A stretch of 64,000 nucleotides of DNA. Origin: Luteimonas aestuarii. GTDB taxonomy: Bacteria > Pseudomonadota > Gammaproteobacteria > Xanthomonadales > Xanthomonadaceae. The stretch covers positions 186,001 through 250,000 of the forward strand of contig NZ_SMTF01000001.1 of assembly GCF_004357985.1 (NCBI RefSeq). Reading direction: 5' to 3'. The notes beneath the pieces were generated by a model. That model was not told the DNA's origin and ran no database searches. It saw only the letters and a list, made by a program, of their open reading frames with translations. The position numbers were made by a program, and so were the translations under genes. Shown in pieces: positions 45,876 through 54,371 of this stretch (position 1 is the first letter of the stretch; each line of letters begins with the position of its first letter).

Positions 45876-48635
45876 TCAAGCCGCCGCGCGCGCCCGCTCG
45901 CGATAGCCGGGCCGCGCGATCACGTAATCGCGGTACTGCCCCGGTTCGCCGGTTTCGCCAGCCTCGGCGGCCTTGGCGATGTTGTACATCTCGCGCGCGC
46001 TGACGTAGTGCAGCTTCCATTGCGTCCCGTCGTTGTACTTCGATTCCAGGTACGCGTAAGCCTCGTCCATCGCCTTGCCCAGCAGGGTGTCCATGTCGCA
46101 GTCCTCGGCGCCATGGGTGTGGATCTTGACGAAGGTCCATTCCGGCCGGCCCTGCACGTGGATGCCGGTCTTCACCCAGGCATCGATGCGATCCTTCGAC
46201 GGTGGCGACACGGCACGGATGTCCGAGTTCTCGATCCGCGGGATCAGCCCGAACTTGCGGCTCCTCCAGCGGAAGCCAAGCGGACCCTGCACGATCATCA
46301 GCTCGCCTTCCTCGCGGCCGCCCACGCGCACCCGCGGACCGGTGTCGTGCGACTTGGGCTTGCACGGATCGTCCTTGGCGTAGTGGATGCGGTTGACGGT
46401 GCGGGTCTGGCAGGGGTCGGGCGCGGCCGGCAGCGTGTAGTCGGCGTAGCAGCCTGTTTCGCGCAGCACGATCAGTTCGTTGTCCACGCCGCAGTGGCGG
46501 CCGGTGGGATGGCTGTTGTCCAGCGCCCAGTTGCCATGAATGAAGGCCCAGCGCGGCTGGCCGGTGGCGGGATCTCGCGGCAGCGCGTCGTGTCGCGAGG
46601 CCAGCAGCTCGGTGAAGCGCGACAGGGTGGCGCGCAGGTTGGCCTCGTTGTCGTTGTCGTGGTGCAGGTGGATCTCGATCTCGCCCAGACCCAAGCGGCA
46701 CAGTTCGACCAGGCGGTCGATGTGCTCCTCGCGGTATTCCTCTTCCGGATAGAAGAACGAGTGCACCGGCGGCCGGCCGTCGGCATCGCGATGGCCTTCG
46801 CACAGCTTCGGCAGGTCGCGGCGCCAACGCGCCACGCGCGCGCGTTCTTTCGCCAGGCCGGGCTTGCCCCACGCTGGCTCGTAATGGTCGACGAAGCAGA
46901 ACAGCAGGTGCCGCGTGGTGCCCTTGGGCACGGGCTCGCGCCAATCCTGTCGCATCCACGCCAGCAACCACCCGGTGATGTTGCGCTTGCGCGCAAGATT
47001 GAGCGCAAACAATGCTGCAACCACCACCAGCAACAGGCCACCCAGCAGAACGATCGTCATCAACGGAATCCCCGGCATCCACCCGTGCCATGAACGTTGC
47101 AAACGGGAATAAGCGGCCGTGGCCAACACGCCGGCTTCGGCCGCCCTGCCACGAGAACGTTCGACCAGACCGCCCTGCTCGCCCCGCACCGGCTGCACGG
47201 GCACGGATTGCATCGTCGATGCGCCGGCCGCGGCCTCGCCTTCATAAGCGCCAAGGGTCGGGGGATCGCCGCGGGGTGCGCCCTCGATGTCGTCGGGCAG
47301 GTCGTCCACGGGCGTACCGGCGCCAAGCGCAGGGCTGCCTGGCAAGGGCCGTCCCTGTTCATCCAGCGCGAAATCCGCCAACACGCTATGCGCATCGGCC
47401 CCCATCCGCGCTCGCCACCGCTCGAAATCGCCGCGGGCACCGACCATCGGCGTGCCGGGGCGATGGTCGACGAAGCGACAGCCGCCACCGCGCGTCGGGT
47501 AGCCGTTCCAGTCCAGCCCCGGCGCACCTTCCAGCCCCACCAGCCCACCCAGTTCCGGGGAATGTCGGATTTCGACGCAGTTGCCACCCGACTGCACCAC
47601 CAGGTTGTTGCGGATCGTGGCATTGGTGTTCGGTGGTCGCCCGGCCTTGTCGTCCCAGTCCTGGAAGACGATACCGAAGAAGATCGCCGCATGCCCCTTC
47701 CGGCCCGCATCGATGATGGTGTTGTTGGCCACCACCGCATCCTTCGACGCGTACAGGCCGATGCCGGAATAGCCGGTGTTGCGGATCACGTTGTTGCGAA
47801 CCGTTCCGCGGATCGCTTCGTAGTAGCCCGGGTTGGCGTCCAGGTCGAAGAACTGCACGCTGGTGTCGAACCCGACCAGGATACCGGCATCCCCCGTGTT
47901 CTCGATGCGATTGCGCTGCACCAGCACGTCGCGCGCGCCGCCCTTGAAATAGAGGCCCGTAGTGGCGGTATCGTGGATATAGCTGTCCTCGACCACCATG
48001 CCGTCGCCATTGACGTTGTCGATGCCATCGGCGTTGCTGGCATCGCGCTGGCCGGTGCTGTGGATCTCGACCCGGCGAATGGTCGCCCGGTTGGACTTGG
48101 GCGTGATCTTGATGCCGTCGCGGCCGGTGCCGTGGATCAGCAGGTCCTCCAGCACCACGTCGCTGGCGCCGGCCTGGTCCGTCGGCCCGCCCTGCTCCCA
48201 GTAGGTCTGCAGCATCACCCCGTAGAAATAGCCGCCACTGATCTCCAGGTTGGACACGCGGCTGCCCGACGCTCCTGGATCGACCTGCACCGTCACGGTG
48301 TTCTCCTGGTCCAGGTCGCAATGGATGTGCGCGCGCGGGCCGGGGGCCGAGCGCAAGGTCACCGGCACGCGCAGGCGCACGTCGCACTCGTCGTAGCGCG
48401 GGCCACCACCGTGCACCAGCACCGTGTCGCCCGCACGCACGACGCCGTTGGAGGTATTGAACACCCGCATCAGGGTGCGGAAAGGGCGCGCCTCCGAGCC
48501 CTTTCCCTTGTCGTCGTCGCCAGCATGGGAGACGTGCCAGGTCGCGGCCTGCACCGTCGCCGGCGCGGCTAGCCAGAGTGCACACGCCAGGCCGAGGAGC
48601 ACGACGATGAAAGGCTGGATGGTTCGGCGACACAT
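45876..48635 (-). CDS. Parallel beta-helix protein fused to a membrane-anchored deacetylase-like domain
   Basis: 919 residues from ATG 48635, chosen because it opens a signal peptide (about 1-30); earlier in-frame starts only add non-signal sequence. Residues 31-450 form a right-handed parallel beta-helix (repeats such as IRRVEIHSTGQRD, GLYFKGGARDVLVQRNRIEN). A membrane helix spans about 523-546. The C-terminal domain (about 555-900) carries FCFVDHYEP (Asp583, His584), EIEIHLHHDND (His656/658/659) and FIHGNW (His700), metal-site-like motifs resembling a divergent polysaccharide deacetylase. The beta-helix closely matches the protein encoded at 54372-55991. It may bind or cleave the polymer. 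Confidence 0.8.
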   Translation of the reverse strand: MCRRTIQPFIVVLLGLACALWLAAPATVQAATWHVSHAGDDDKGKGSEARPFRTLMRVFNTSNGVVRAGDTVLVHGGGPRYDECDVRLRVPVTLRSAPGPRAHIHCDLDQENTVTVQVDPGASGSRVSNLEISGGYFYGVMLQTYWEQGGPTDQAGASDVVLEDLLIHGTGRDGIKITPKSNRATIRRVEIHSTGQRDASNADGIDNVNGDGMVVEDSYIHDTATTGLYFKGGARDVLVQRNRIENTGDAGILVGFDTSVQFFDLDANPGYYEAIRGTVRNNVIRNTGYSGIGLYASKDAVVANNTIIDAGRKGHAAIFFGIVFQDWDDKAGRPPNTNATIRNNLVVQSGGNCVEIRHSPELGGLVGLEGAPGLDWNGYPTRGGGCRFVDHRPGTPMVGARGDFERWRARMGADAHSVLADFALDEQGRPLPGSPALGAGTPVDDLPDDIEGAPRGDPPTLGAYEGEAAAGASTMQSVPVQPVRGEQGGLVERSRGRAAEAGVLATAAYSRLQRSWHGWMPGIPLMTIVLLGGLLLVVVAALFALNLARKRNITGWLLAWMRQDWREPVPKGTTRHLLFCFVDHYEPAWGKPGLAKERARVARWRRDLPKLCEGHRDADGRPPVHSFFYPEEEYREEHIDRLVELCRLGLGEIEIHLHHDNDNEANLRATLSRFTELLASRHDALPRDPATGQPRWAFIHGNWALDNSHPTGRHCGVDNELIVLRETGCYADYTLPAAPDPCQTRTVNRIHYAKDDPCKPKSHDTGPRVRVGGREEGELMIVQGPLGFRWRSRKFGLIPRIENSDIRAVSPPSKDRIDAWVKTGIHVQGRPEWTFVKIHTHGAEDCDMDTLLGKAMDEAYAYLESKYNDGTQWKLHYVSAREMYNIAKAAEAGETGEPGQYRDYVIARPGYRERARAAA

Positions 48636-48890
48636 GCTCTGAAGACGTCTCCGTGGACTGCGACGCCATGCGCGCCACGCGTGCTTGCCCCGGACGGAAG
48701 CCGGGTTTAAGGTGCAGGACGCCTGCGACGGAGGGGACATCGCAATGCGTCGAGTCGCGGTTGCAGGATGCAACGCCACGTACGGGACAACGGGGTCCGG
48801 CCCGCCATCAGGCCATCGCGTCCTGCAGCGGCCGGATTTGGCGTTTGTTGTTCCACAATGGTGGAGAAAAGCGATCCGTCGCGCGGCTGC

Positions 48891-49922
48891 ATGACGCACT
48901 TCGGAAGCGGGGGATCAAGGGGTTTGAAGAAGCGCATCGCCGCCAGACTGCTGTCGGGCACCGGGATTGGCCGGGCCCTCTCCGCGATGCTGCCGCAGCG
49001 CGGCGTGCTGGTGCTGAACTACCACCGCGTTGGCGATGGCAGTGCCTCGCCCTATGACCGCGAGCTGTGGAGCGCGACCGTTGATGCATTCGACGCGCAG
49101 ATCGGTTTCCTCAAGCGCCACTGCGATGTCATCTCGCCTTCGGACCTCGATGCCGCGCTTGCCGAGCCACGCAGCCGCCTGGTCCTGGTGACGTTCGACG
49201 ACGGCTACCGCGACAACCATGAACTCGCGTTCCCTGTCCTGCAGGCGCACGGCGTGCCTGCCACGTTCTTCATCGCCACGGGTTTCATCGACCACCCGTC
49301 GATTCCCTGGTGGGACGAAATCGCATGGCTGTCGCGAAGCACGCAAGCCGCGCGCATTCCGCTGGCACCGTGGTTCGCCAAGCCGCTGCAGGTGGGACAC
49401 CGGCGCACCCCGCTGATCCGCAAGCTCCTGGCCAAGTACAAGTCCCTGCCCGCAGACGATGCAGGCGCCATGCTGTCGGCCCTGCGGGAAGCCACCGGCG
49501 TGGCGCATCCGCCGGGCGCACCCGGGCACTGGATGGACTGGTCGATGATCCGCGAAATGGCCGATGTCGGCATGACCATCGGCGGCCACACGGTGCACCA
49601 CCCGGTCCTGTCGCGGCTCTCGCCTGCGCGCCAGCGCGAAGAGATCGACGGCTGTGCGGCCCGCATCCTCGCGGAAACCGGCCGCCGCATGGAGTATTTC
49701 GCTTATCCGGTGGGCAGCCGGTGGGCATTCGACGACAGCACGCGCGCATGCCTGGAGGCCGCGGGCGTGCGTCGTGCCTTTTCGTACTATGGCGGATACG
49801 CCACACTCGCTTCGCCCCGGTTCGACGTACCGCGCGTTGCCATCGAGGACCACGTGGGCATCCACGAATTCAAGGCAATGGCCCGGCTGCCGCAAGTGTT
49901 CTGCGCGCGCACCTACGATTGA
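48891..49922 (+). CDS. Polysaccharide deacetylase family protein (NodB/CE4)
   Basis: 343 residues from ATG 48891; ATG 48858 and TTG 48924 are alternatives without decisive ribosome sites. NodB motif 1 is LVTFDDGYRDN and motif 2 is GGHTVHHPVLSRL (HxxxH). The motif-3-like segment FAYPVGSRWAFDD follows. The inserted segment between motifs 1 and 2 (about 130-220) is longer than in minimal CE4 enzymes. No signal peptide is evident. It may N-deacetylate sugar residues of the polymer. The 255-bp gap upstream holds no clear promoter. Confidence 0.87.
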   Translation: MTHFGSGGSRGLKKRIAARLLSGTGIGRALSAMLPQRGVLVLNYHRVGDGSASPYDRELWSATVDAFDAQIGFLKRHCDVISPSDLDAALAEPRSRLVLVTFDDGYRDNHELAFPVLQAHGVPATFFIATGFIDHPSIPWWDEIAWLSRSTQAARIPLAPWFAKPLQVGHRRTPLIRKLLAKYKSLPADDAGAMLSALREATGVAHPPGAPGHWMDWSMIREMADVGMTIGGHTVHHPVLSRLSPARQREEIDGCAARILAETGRRMEYFAYPVGSRWAFDDSTRACLEAAGVRRAFSYYGGYATLASPRFDVPRVAIEDHVGIHEFKAMARLPQVFCARTYD

Positions 49923-49929
49923 GCTCGGC

Positions 49930-50685
49930 ATGCAAGGCATCGACAACTCCAGAACCGACTTCATCGCACTGTACCGGGACCTTCGCGTCGATCCCGAATG
50001 CACGCCCGATGACTTCAAGCGCGCGTACCGCAAACGCGTCTCGGAGCTGCACCCTGATCGCAGGGGTGAACGCAGTGGCGGCGAGGAAGCACTGAAGTCA
50101 CTCAACCTGGGATATGCCGCGGCGATGGAGTTCCATCGCATGCATGGACGTTTCCCCGGTTCAGTCGCCGCCCGCCCCATTGCTGCCGGGTCACGCCCCG
50201 GATTGCACCCGCAACGCCACCAATACCTGCAGGAAGGACCGGACGAACACGTCGCGGGCCGGCACGGCAAACCTCGCTGGCTGTTGCTGGTCCTCCTGCT
50301 CCTGCTGGTCGTGCTTGTTGCCTCCCTGCTGATGGATGACGATGCCACCGCCGGCACCGACACCTCCGCCGCGCCACGTGCCATCGCGGCGTTGGTCCCT
50401 GCGGTGCAGCGTCCGCCAGCCGGGGCGCTGCAGGTGGGCATGCTGCCCGGCGAGATCCTGGCGCTTGTCGGTGCACCGCCGGAAACCGTCGATGACGGTC
50501 GCCATTGGCTATACGGACCGTCATGGGTGCGCGTGGTGTGTGGCCAGCTGACCGACTGGTACAGCTCGCCGCTGAAGCCACTGGCAGGCTCGCGGATGCG
50601 GCCGGGACCTGGCGATGTGCGCGATGGTTACCAGCCGCGCCAGCACTGCGTCGAATCCGCGACACCGGCGGCGATGCAGTACTGA
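49930..50685 (+). CDS. Membrane-anchored J-domain protein
   Basis: 251 residues. The N-terminal J-domain (about 11-70) has YRDLRVDPECTPDDFKRAYR and the HPD motif at 41-43. One membrane helix follows at about 116-137 (WLLLVLLLLLVVLVASLL), with a C-terminal domain of about 110 residues beyond it that matches nothing I recognise (VGMLPGEILALVGAPPETVD resembles SmpA/OmlA-like small domains). The J-domain should recruit DnaK at the cytoplasmic face. It begins 7 bp after the deacetylase gene. Confidence 0.8.
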   Translation: MQGIDNSRTDFIALYRDLRVDPECTPDDFKRAYRKRVSELHPDRRGERSGGEEALKSLNLGYAAAMEFHRMHGRFPGSVAARPIAAGSRPGLHPQRHQYLQEGPDEHVAGRHGKPRWLLLVLLLLLVVLVASLLMDDDATAGTDTSAAPRAIAALVPAVQRPPAGALQVGMLPGEILALVGAPPETVDDGRHWLYGPSWVRVVCGQLTDWYSSPLKPLAGSRMRPGPGDVRDGYQPRQHCVESATPAAMQY

Positions 50686-50734
50686 ACCGTAGCGCACCTG
50701 CGGCAGGGCGACGTGGCACCCCGGGGACAACGCA

Positions 50735-52321
50735 TCAGGCGGGCTCTTCGTCCGCCGGCAGCGGCGTGCCCTCGGCTTCCGCCTGCAGCACGCTGCGGCG
50801 GATCTTGCCGGTGCCGGTCTTCGGCAGCGCATCACGGAACTCGACGGTGCGCGGAATCATGAATTCCTCCAGGTGCGCGCGGCAGTGCGCCAGGATGGCC
50901 TTGGCATCGAGGTCGTCGCGGTCGGTGACGATGATCGCCTTCAGCGCATGGCCCATGACCGGGTCTGGCACGCCGACCAGCGCTGCCTCGCGAACGCCAG
51001 GCAGCGCGTACAGCACGTTCTCGACTTCCTTCGGGCTGACCTTCTCGCCACGCGACTTGAGGATGTCGTCCTTGCGCCCGACGAAATACAGGAATCCCTC
51101 GTCGTCCATGCGGAAAAGGTCGCCGGTGTGCAGGACCTTCTCCCACGGATAACGACCCGGCCTGAGCGCCTTGGCGGTCGCTTCCTCGTTGCGCCAGTAG
51201 CCCTGCATCACATGGCCGCCGCGCACCACCAGTTCGCCGGTGGTGTTCGGAGGTAGCGGCTTGCCGTCGTCGCCGGCCACCCAGACCTCGGTGCCCGGGA
51301 TCGCGATGCCCACGCTGTCCGGCCTGACCCGCAGTTGCTCCGGCGGCAGGTAGGTGCAGCGCTTGGATTCGGTCATGCCGTACATCGAGTAGATGCGGGC
51401 GTTGGGAAAGATCTCCTGCAGCTTCAGGATGTGCGCCGGCGGCAGCGCCGCGGCGGTGTTGGTGAGGTAGCGCACGCCTTCGGCCCAGGCCGGGTCGAAG
51501 TTGCGGATCTGCACGATCAACGCCGCCATCGTCGGCACCAGCGGGAAGCCGGTGATCTTCTCGGACGCCAGCAGCGGCAGCACCTTCTGCGGGAACGCGA
51601 AGGATTTTTCCAGCACCAGGGTGGCGCCCATCTTCACGCACATCAGCAGCTGGTACAGGCCGTAGTCGAACGACAGCGGCAGCACGCTCAGCACCACGTC
51701 GTCCGGAGACGACTGCAGGTAGGTGGTGATCGAGGTCGCGGCGTGTTCGATGTTCTTGTGCGTCATCATGACGCCCTTGGGGTTGCCGGTGGACCCCGAG
51801 GTGTAGACCAGCATGGCCAGGTCGATGTCGACGCCCGCCGGGCGCAGCGCCGACGTGCCGGCCGTGGCCGACGACAGGAACGCGTCGTAGGCCACGTGCG
51901 CGCCGTCCAGCGGCGCACCGGGCTCATCCACCACCACCACGCGGCGCACGCTGGGCGCCTGCGCCGCGGCGGCAAGCGCCACCGGCGCCAGGCTGGCCTG
52001 GGTGACCACCACCGCGGCCTCGCAGTTGTTCAACACGAACGCCAGCTTGTCGGTCTTCGTCGTGGGGTTGACCACGCTGAAGATGCCGCCCGCGCGCAGG
52101 GTGCCGAAGATGCCCACTGCCGTTTCGACCCGGTTCTCCAGGAACACCACGCAGCGATCGCCATTCGCGAATGCCGCGCCATCCACCAGCGCGTCGGCGA
52201 AGCGGCCAGCGGCAGCATCCAGCTCCGCGTAGCTTGTGCGCACGCCGGCATGCACGATCGCGGCATGCTGGGGCCGCGTGCGCGCGGCCCGCGACAGGTG
52301 GCTTTCGTAACGCTCGATCAT
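50735..52321 (-). CDS. Acyl-CoA ligase (AMP-forming), exosortase A-associated type
   Basis: 528 residues. ANL superfamily: P-loop VYTSGSTGNPKGVMMTHKNI, A5-like YSMYGMTESKRCTYL, hinge LYFVGRKDDILKSRGEKVS and catalytic Lys in PKTGTGKIRRSVL. It activates a carboxylic acid as an adenylate and presumably loads it on CoA or on the adjacent small ACP, with which it overlaps (ATGA). The gene pair resembles the ligase-ACP pair of XrtA loci. The acid substrate is unknown. Confidence 0.9.
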   Translation of the reverse strand: MIERYESHLSRAARTRPQHAAIVHAGVRTSYAELDAAAGRFADALVDGAAFANGDRCVVFLENRVETAVGIFGTLRAGGIFSVVNPTTKTDKLAFVLNNCEAAVVVTQASLAPVALAAAAQAPSVRRVVVVDEPGAPLDGAHVAYDAFLSSATAGTSALRPAGVDIDLAMLVYTSGSTGNPKGVMMTHKNIEHAATSITTYLQSSPDDVVLSVLPLSFDYGLYQLLMCVKMGATLVLEKSFAFPQKVLPLLASEKITGFPLVPTMAALIVQIRNFDPAWAEGVRYLTNTAAALPPAHILKLQEIFPNARIYSMYGMTESKRCTYLPPEQLRVRPDSVGIAIPGTEVWVAGDDGKPLPPNTTGELVVRGGHVMQGYWRNEEATAKALRPGRYPWEKVLHTGDLFRMDDEGFLYFVGRKDDILKSRGEKVSPKEVENVLYALPGVREAALVGVPDPVMGHALKAIIVTDRDDLDAKAILAHCRAHLEEFMIPRTVEFRDALPKTGTGKIRRSVLQAEAEGTPLPADEEPA

Positions 52322-52581
52322 GCCGCTTGTCCTGCCTCGTACTGCTTGCGGTCGATGTAGGCGACGATGCTGGCGATACTGTCGAGGTTCTCGGGCAGCA
52401 CGTCTTCATCCTCGACGGTGAAGCCGAAGGCTTCCTCGATCCAGGTGACCAGCGTCAGCACGCCGATCGAGTCGATCACGCCGCCTTCCAGCAGGCTGGC
52501 GTCGGCGGGATGGTCGCTACCGTCCTCGCTGGGGAACGTGGTGGCGATGAAGTCCCTGACGAGGGTTTCGGTGGTGCTCAT
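52318..52581 (-). CDS. Small acyl carrier protein
   Basis: 87 residues. The phosphopantetheine site is in GGVIDSIGVLTLV (DSIG, a DSL variant), in the usual four-helix context. It is acidic, as expected for an ACP. It is directly upstream of, and overlaps, the acyl-CoA ligase gene, so the ligase is its likely loading enzyme. It could also supply an acyl group to the PKS-NRPS proteins encoded upstream. The 132-bp gap to the sugar transferase gene holds no recognisable signal. Confidence 0.9.
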   Translation of the reverse strand: MSTTETLVRDFIATTFPSEDGSDHPADASLLEGGVIDSIGVLTLVTWIEEAFGFTVEDEDVLPENLDSIASIVAYIDRKQYEAGQAA

Positions 52582-52713
52582 GCAGCTGGCTTCCTGTATT
52601 TCATTCTGGGCATGACATTGTCCGCGGCCTTGCCGCGGGCGGGAACCCCTGTGGGTGGCTGCCGGGCCGTTTCCGGGTGCTGCGCAGGTGGCGCGAGTCC
52701 CGTGGCGCCGGGC

Positions 52714-54114
52714 TCAGCGCGCGCCTCGGCGGAACAGCACCACCTCGACCGTCTGCAGCAGGATCATGAAGTCGAAGACCAGGCCATGGTTCTTGACGTA
52801 GAACAGGTCGAACTTCAGCTTCTCGCGGGCATCGTTGACCGAGGCGCCATAGGGGTAGCGCAGCTGCGCCCACCCGGTCAGGCCAGGCTTCACCGAATGG
52901 CGCACGTTGTAGTAGCGGATCTCGCCGTTGAGCTGGTCCACGAACTGCGGCCGTTCCGGGCGCGGGCCCACGAAACTCATGTCGCCGGCCAGTACGTTGA
53001 ACAGCTGCGGCAACTCGTCCAGCCGGGTGGCACGGATGAACCGGCCCACGCGCGTCGTGCGATCGTCGTTGCTGCTGGCCCAGCGCGCCACGCCGTCCTT
53101 TTCGGCATCGGTGCGCATGCTGCGGAACTTGGTCAGGCTGAAGGTGCGGCCGCCCTCGCCCACGCGGACCTGGCGATAGAAAACCGGCGACCCCGACTCC
53201 AGCCACACGCAAAGCGCCACCACCAGCATCGCCGGCCACGCCAACAGCAAGAGCACCAGGGCCGCGGCGATGTCGAAGCCGCGCTTGGTGAGGCGGCGGG
53301 GGAAGGAATGGTCGAACCCGCCGGAAAACACCAGGGTGGAAGGGTCCGCGATCTCCAGCTTGATCAGCCCGGCCTCGCGTTCGAAGAACGCCGGCAGGTC
53401 GATCACCGCGATGCCGTTCTGCGCACACTGCAGCACCTGTTCCATCGGCAGGCCGCCGCGGCGCTCGTCCGGCGCCACCACGATCTCGTGCAGGTGCAGC
53501 CGCCGCGCGAGTTCCAGCAGGGTTTCGCCCTCGGATGCGGTGACCAGCAGGTCGTCCGCCACCACCCGCTGCTGTGTCCCGATCGGCAGGAAGCCGATCA
53601 CGGCAAAGGCCTTGCGATCGCTCTTGCGCCGAAGCCGGCGATTGATCAGGTCGGCGTTGTTGCCGGCTCCCAGGATCAGGATGCGACGTTTGAAAGCCTC
53701 GACGCCAATCAGGCTGTACACCAGCAGGCGCAACGTGCAGATCAGGATGAAGCCGATGGCCAGCGCGATCGCCAGGACGCCACGACCGATGTAGGTCTGC
53801 GGCACGAGGTAGTACAGCACCAGCAGGCCGATGCCGCCGAAACCGAAGGCCAACGCCATGCGCAGCACCAGGTCGACCCGGTTGTGCCGCACGTGCGGCT
53901 GGTACAGCCCCAGCGTCGCCATCGCGCCGGTCACGAAGATGGCCACCAGCAGGGTCCGCACCGGGGCGGTTTCCACGAACAGGCCGCGGCTGGCAGGATC
54001 GTCGAGGAAACGCAGCCAGACCGCGGCCGTGACCGCGAGCAACATGACCGAAAGTTCCAGCAACCACAGCACGCGCACGGTACGGTTCGCGCGGCTGGCA
54101 AATGCACCCATCAT
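52714..54114 (-). CDS. Undecaprenyl-phosphate sugar phosphotransferase, XrtA/PEP-CTERM type
   Basis: 466 residues from ATG 54114 (another ATG follows). Four or five N-terminal membrane helices, a CoA-binding-like nucleotide domain (ILILGAGNNADLINRRL) and the C-terminal bacterial sugar transferase domain: KRGFDIAAALVLLLLAWPAM, FSLTKFRSMRTDAEKDG, RFIRATRLDELPQLFNVLAG and DMSFVGPRPERPQFV. The enzyme starts the repeat unit by placing a sugar 1-phosphate on the lipid carrier. It resembles the EpsB/TIGR03013 subgroup linked to exosortase loci. Confidence 0.92.
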   Translation of the reverse strand: MMGAFASRANRTVRVLWLLELSVMLLAVTAAVWLRFLDDPASRGLFVETAPVRTLLVAIFVTGAMATLGLYQPHVRHNRVDLVLRMALAFGFGGIGLLVLYYLVPQTYIGRGVLAIALAIGFILICTLRLLVYSLIGVEAFKRRILILGAGNNADLINRRLRRKSDRKAFAVIGFLPIGTQQRVVADDLLVTASEGETLLELARRLHLHEIVVAPDERRGGLPMEQVLQCAQNGIAVIDLPAFFEREAGLIKLEIADPSTLVFSGGFDHSFPRRLTKRGFDIAAALVLLLLAWPAMLVVALCVWLESGSPVFYRQVRVGEGGRTFSLTKFRSMRTDAEKDGVARWASSNDDRTTRVGRFIRATRLDELPQLFNVLAGDMSFVGPRPERPQFVDQLNGEIRYYNVRHSVKPGLTGWAQLRYPYGASVNDAREKLKFDLFYVKNHGLVFDFMILLQTVEVVLFRRGAR

Positions 54115-54371
54115 GGCCCGATGTCCTGCAATGGCGGCGCAGTGCCTGCCATGCATGCGGCGCGCGCGATGGCGCGTGTCTCCCGCGATGCCTGCATGCC
54201 AACGCCCCCCGTTGTGTCGCCGTTGAATGTCCCGGAACCAGCTGCGGTTCCGCTCACCTATCCAACGCAGATCCGGGGGAATGCAGGACAACGGCCGCGC
54301 CAGGGCGGGCGCTGGGTGTCATGGGGAGGAGCCTGGGCCAGTGGACGACCGCGGCACGGCGCCCGGGACGC

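Noticed and set aside
48636..48899. Upstream in-frame extension of the beta-helix/deacetylase gene
   Set aside because: It adds about 88 residues of non-signal sequence ahead of a clear signal peptide that starts at 48635.
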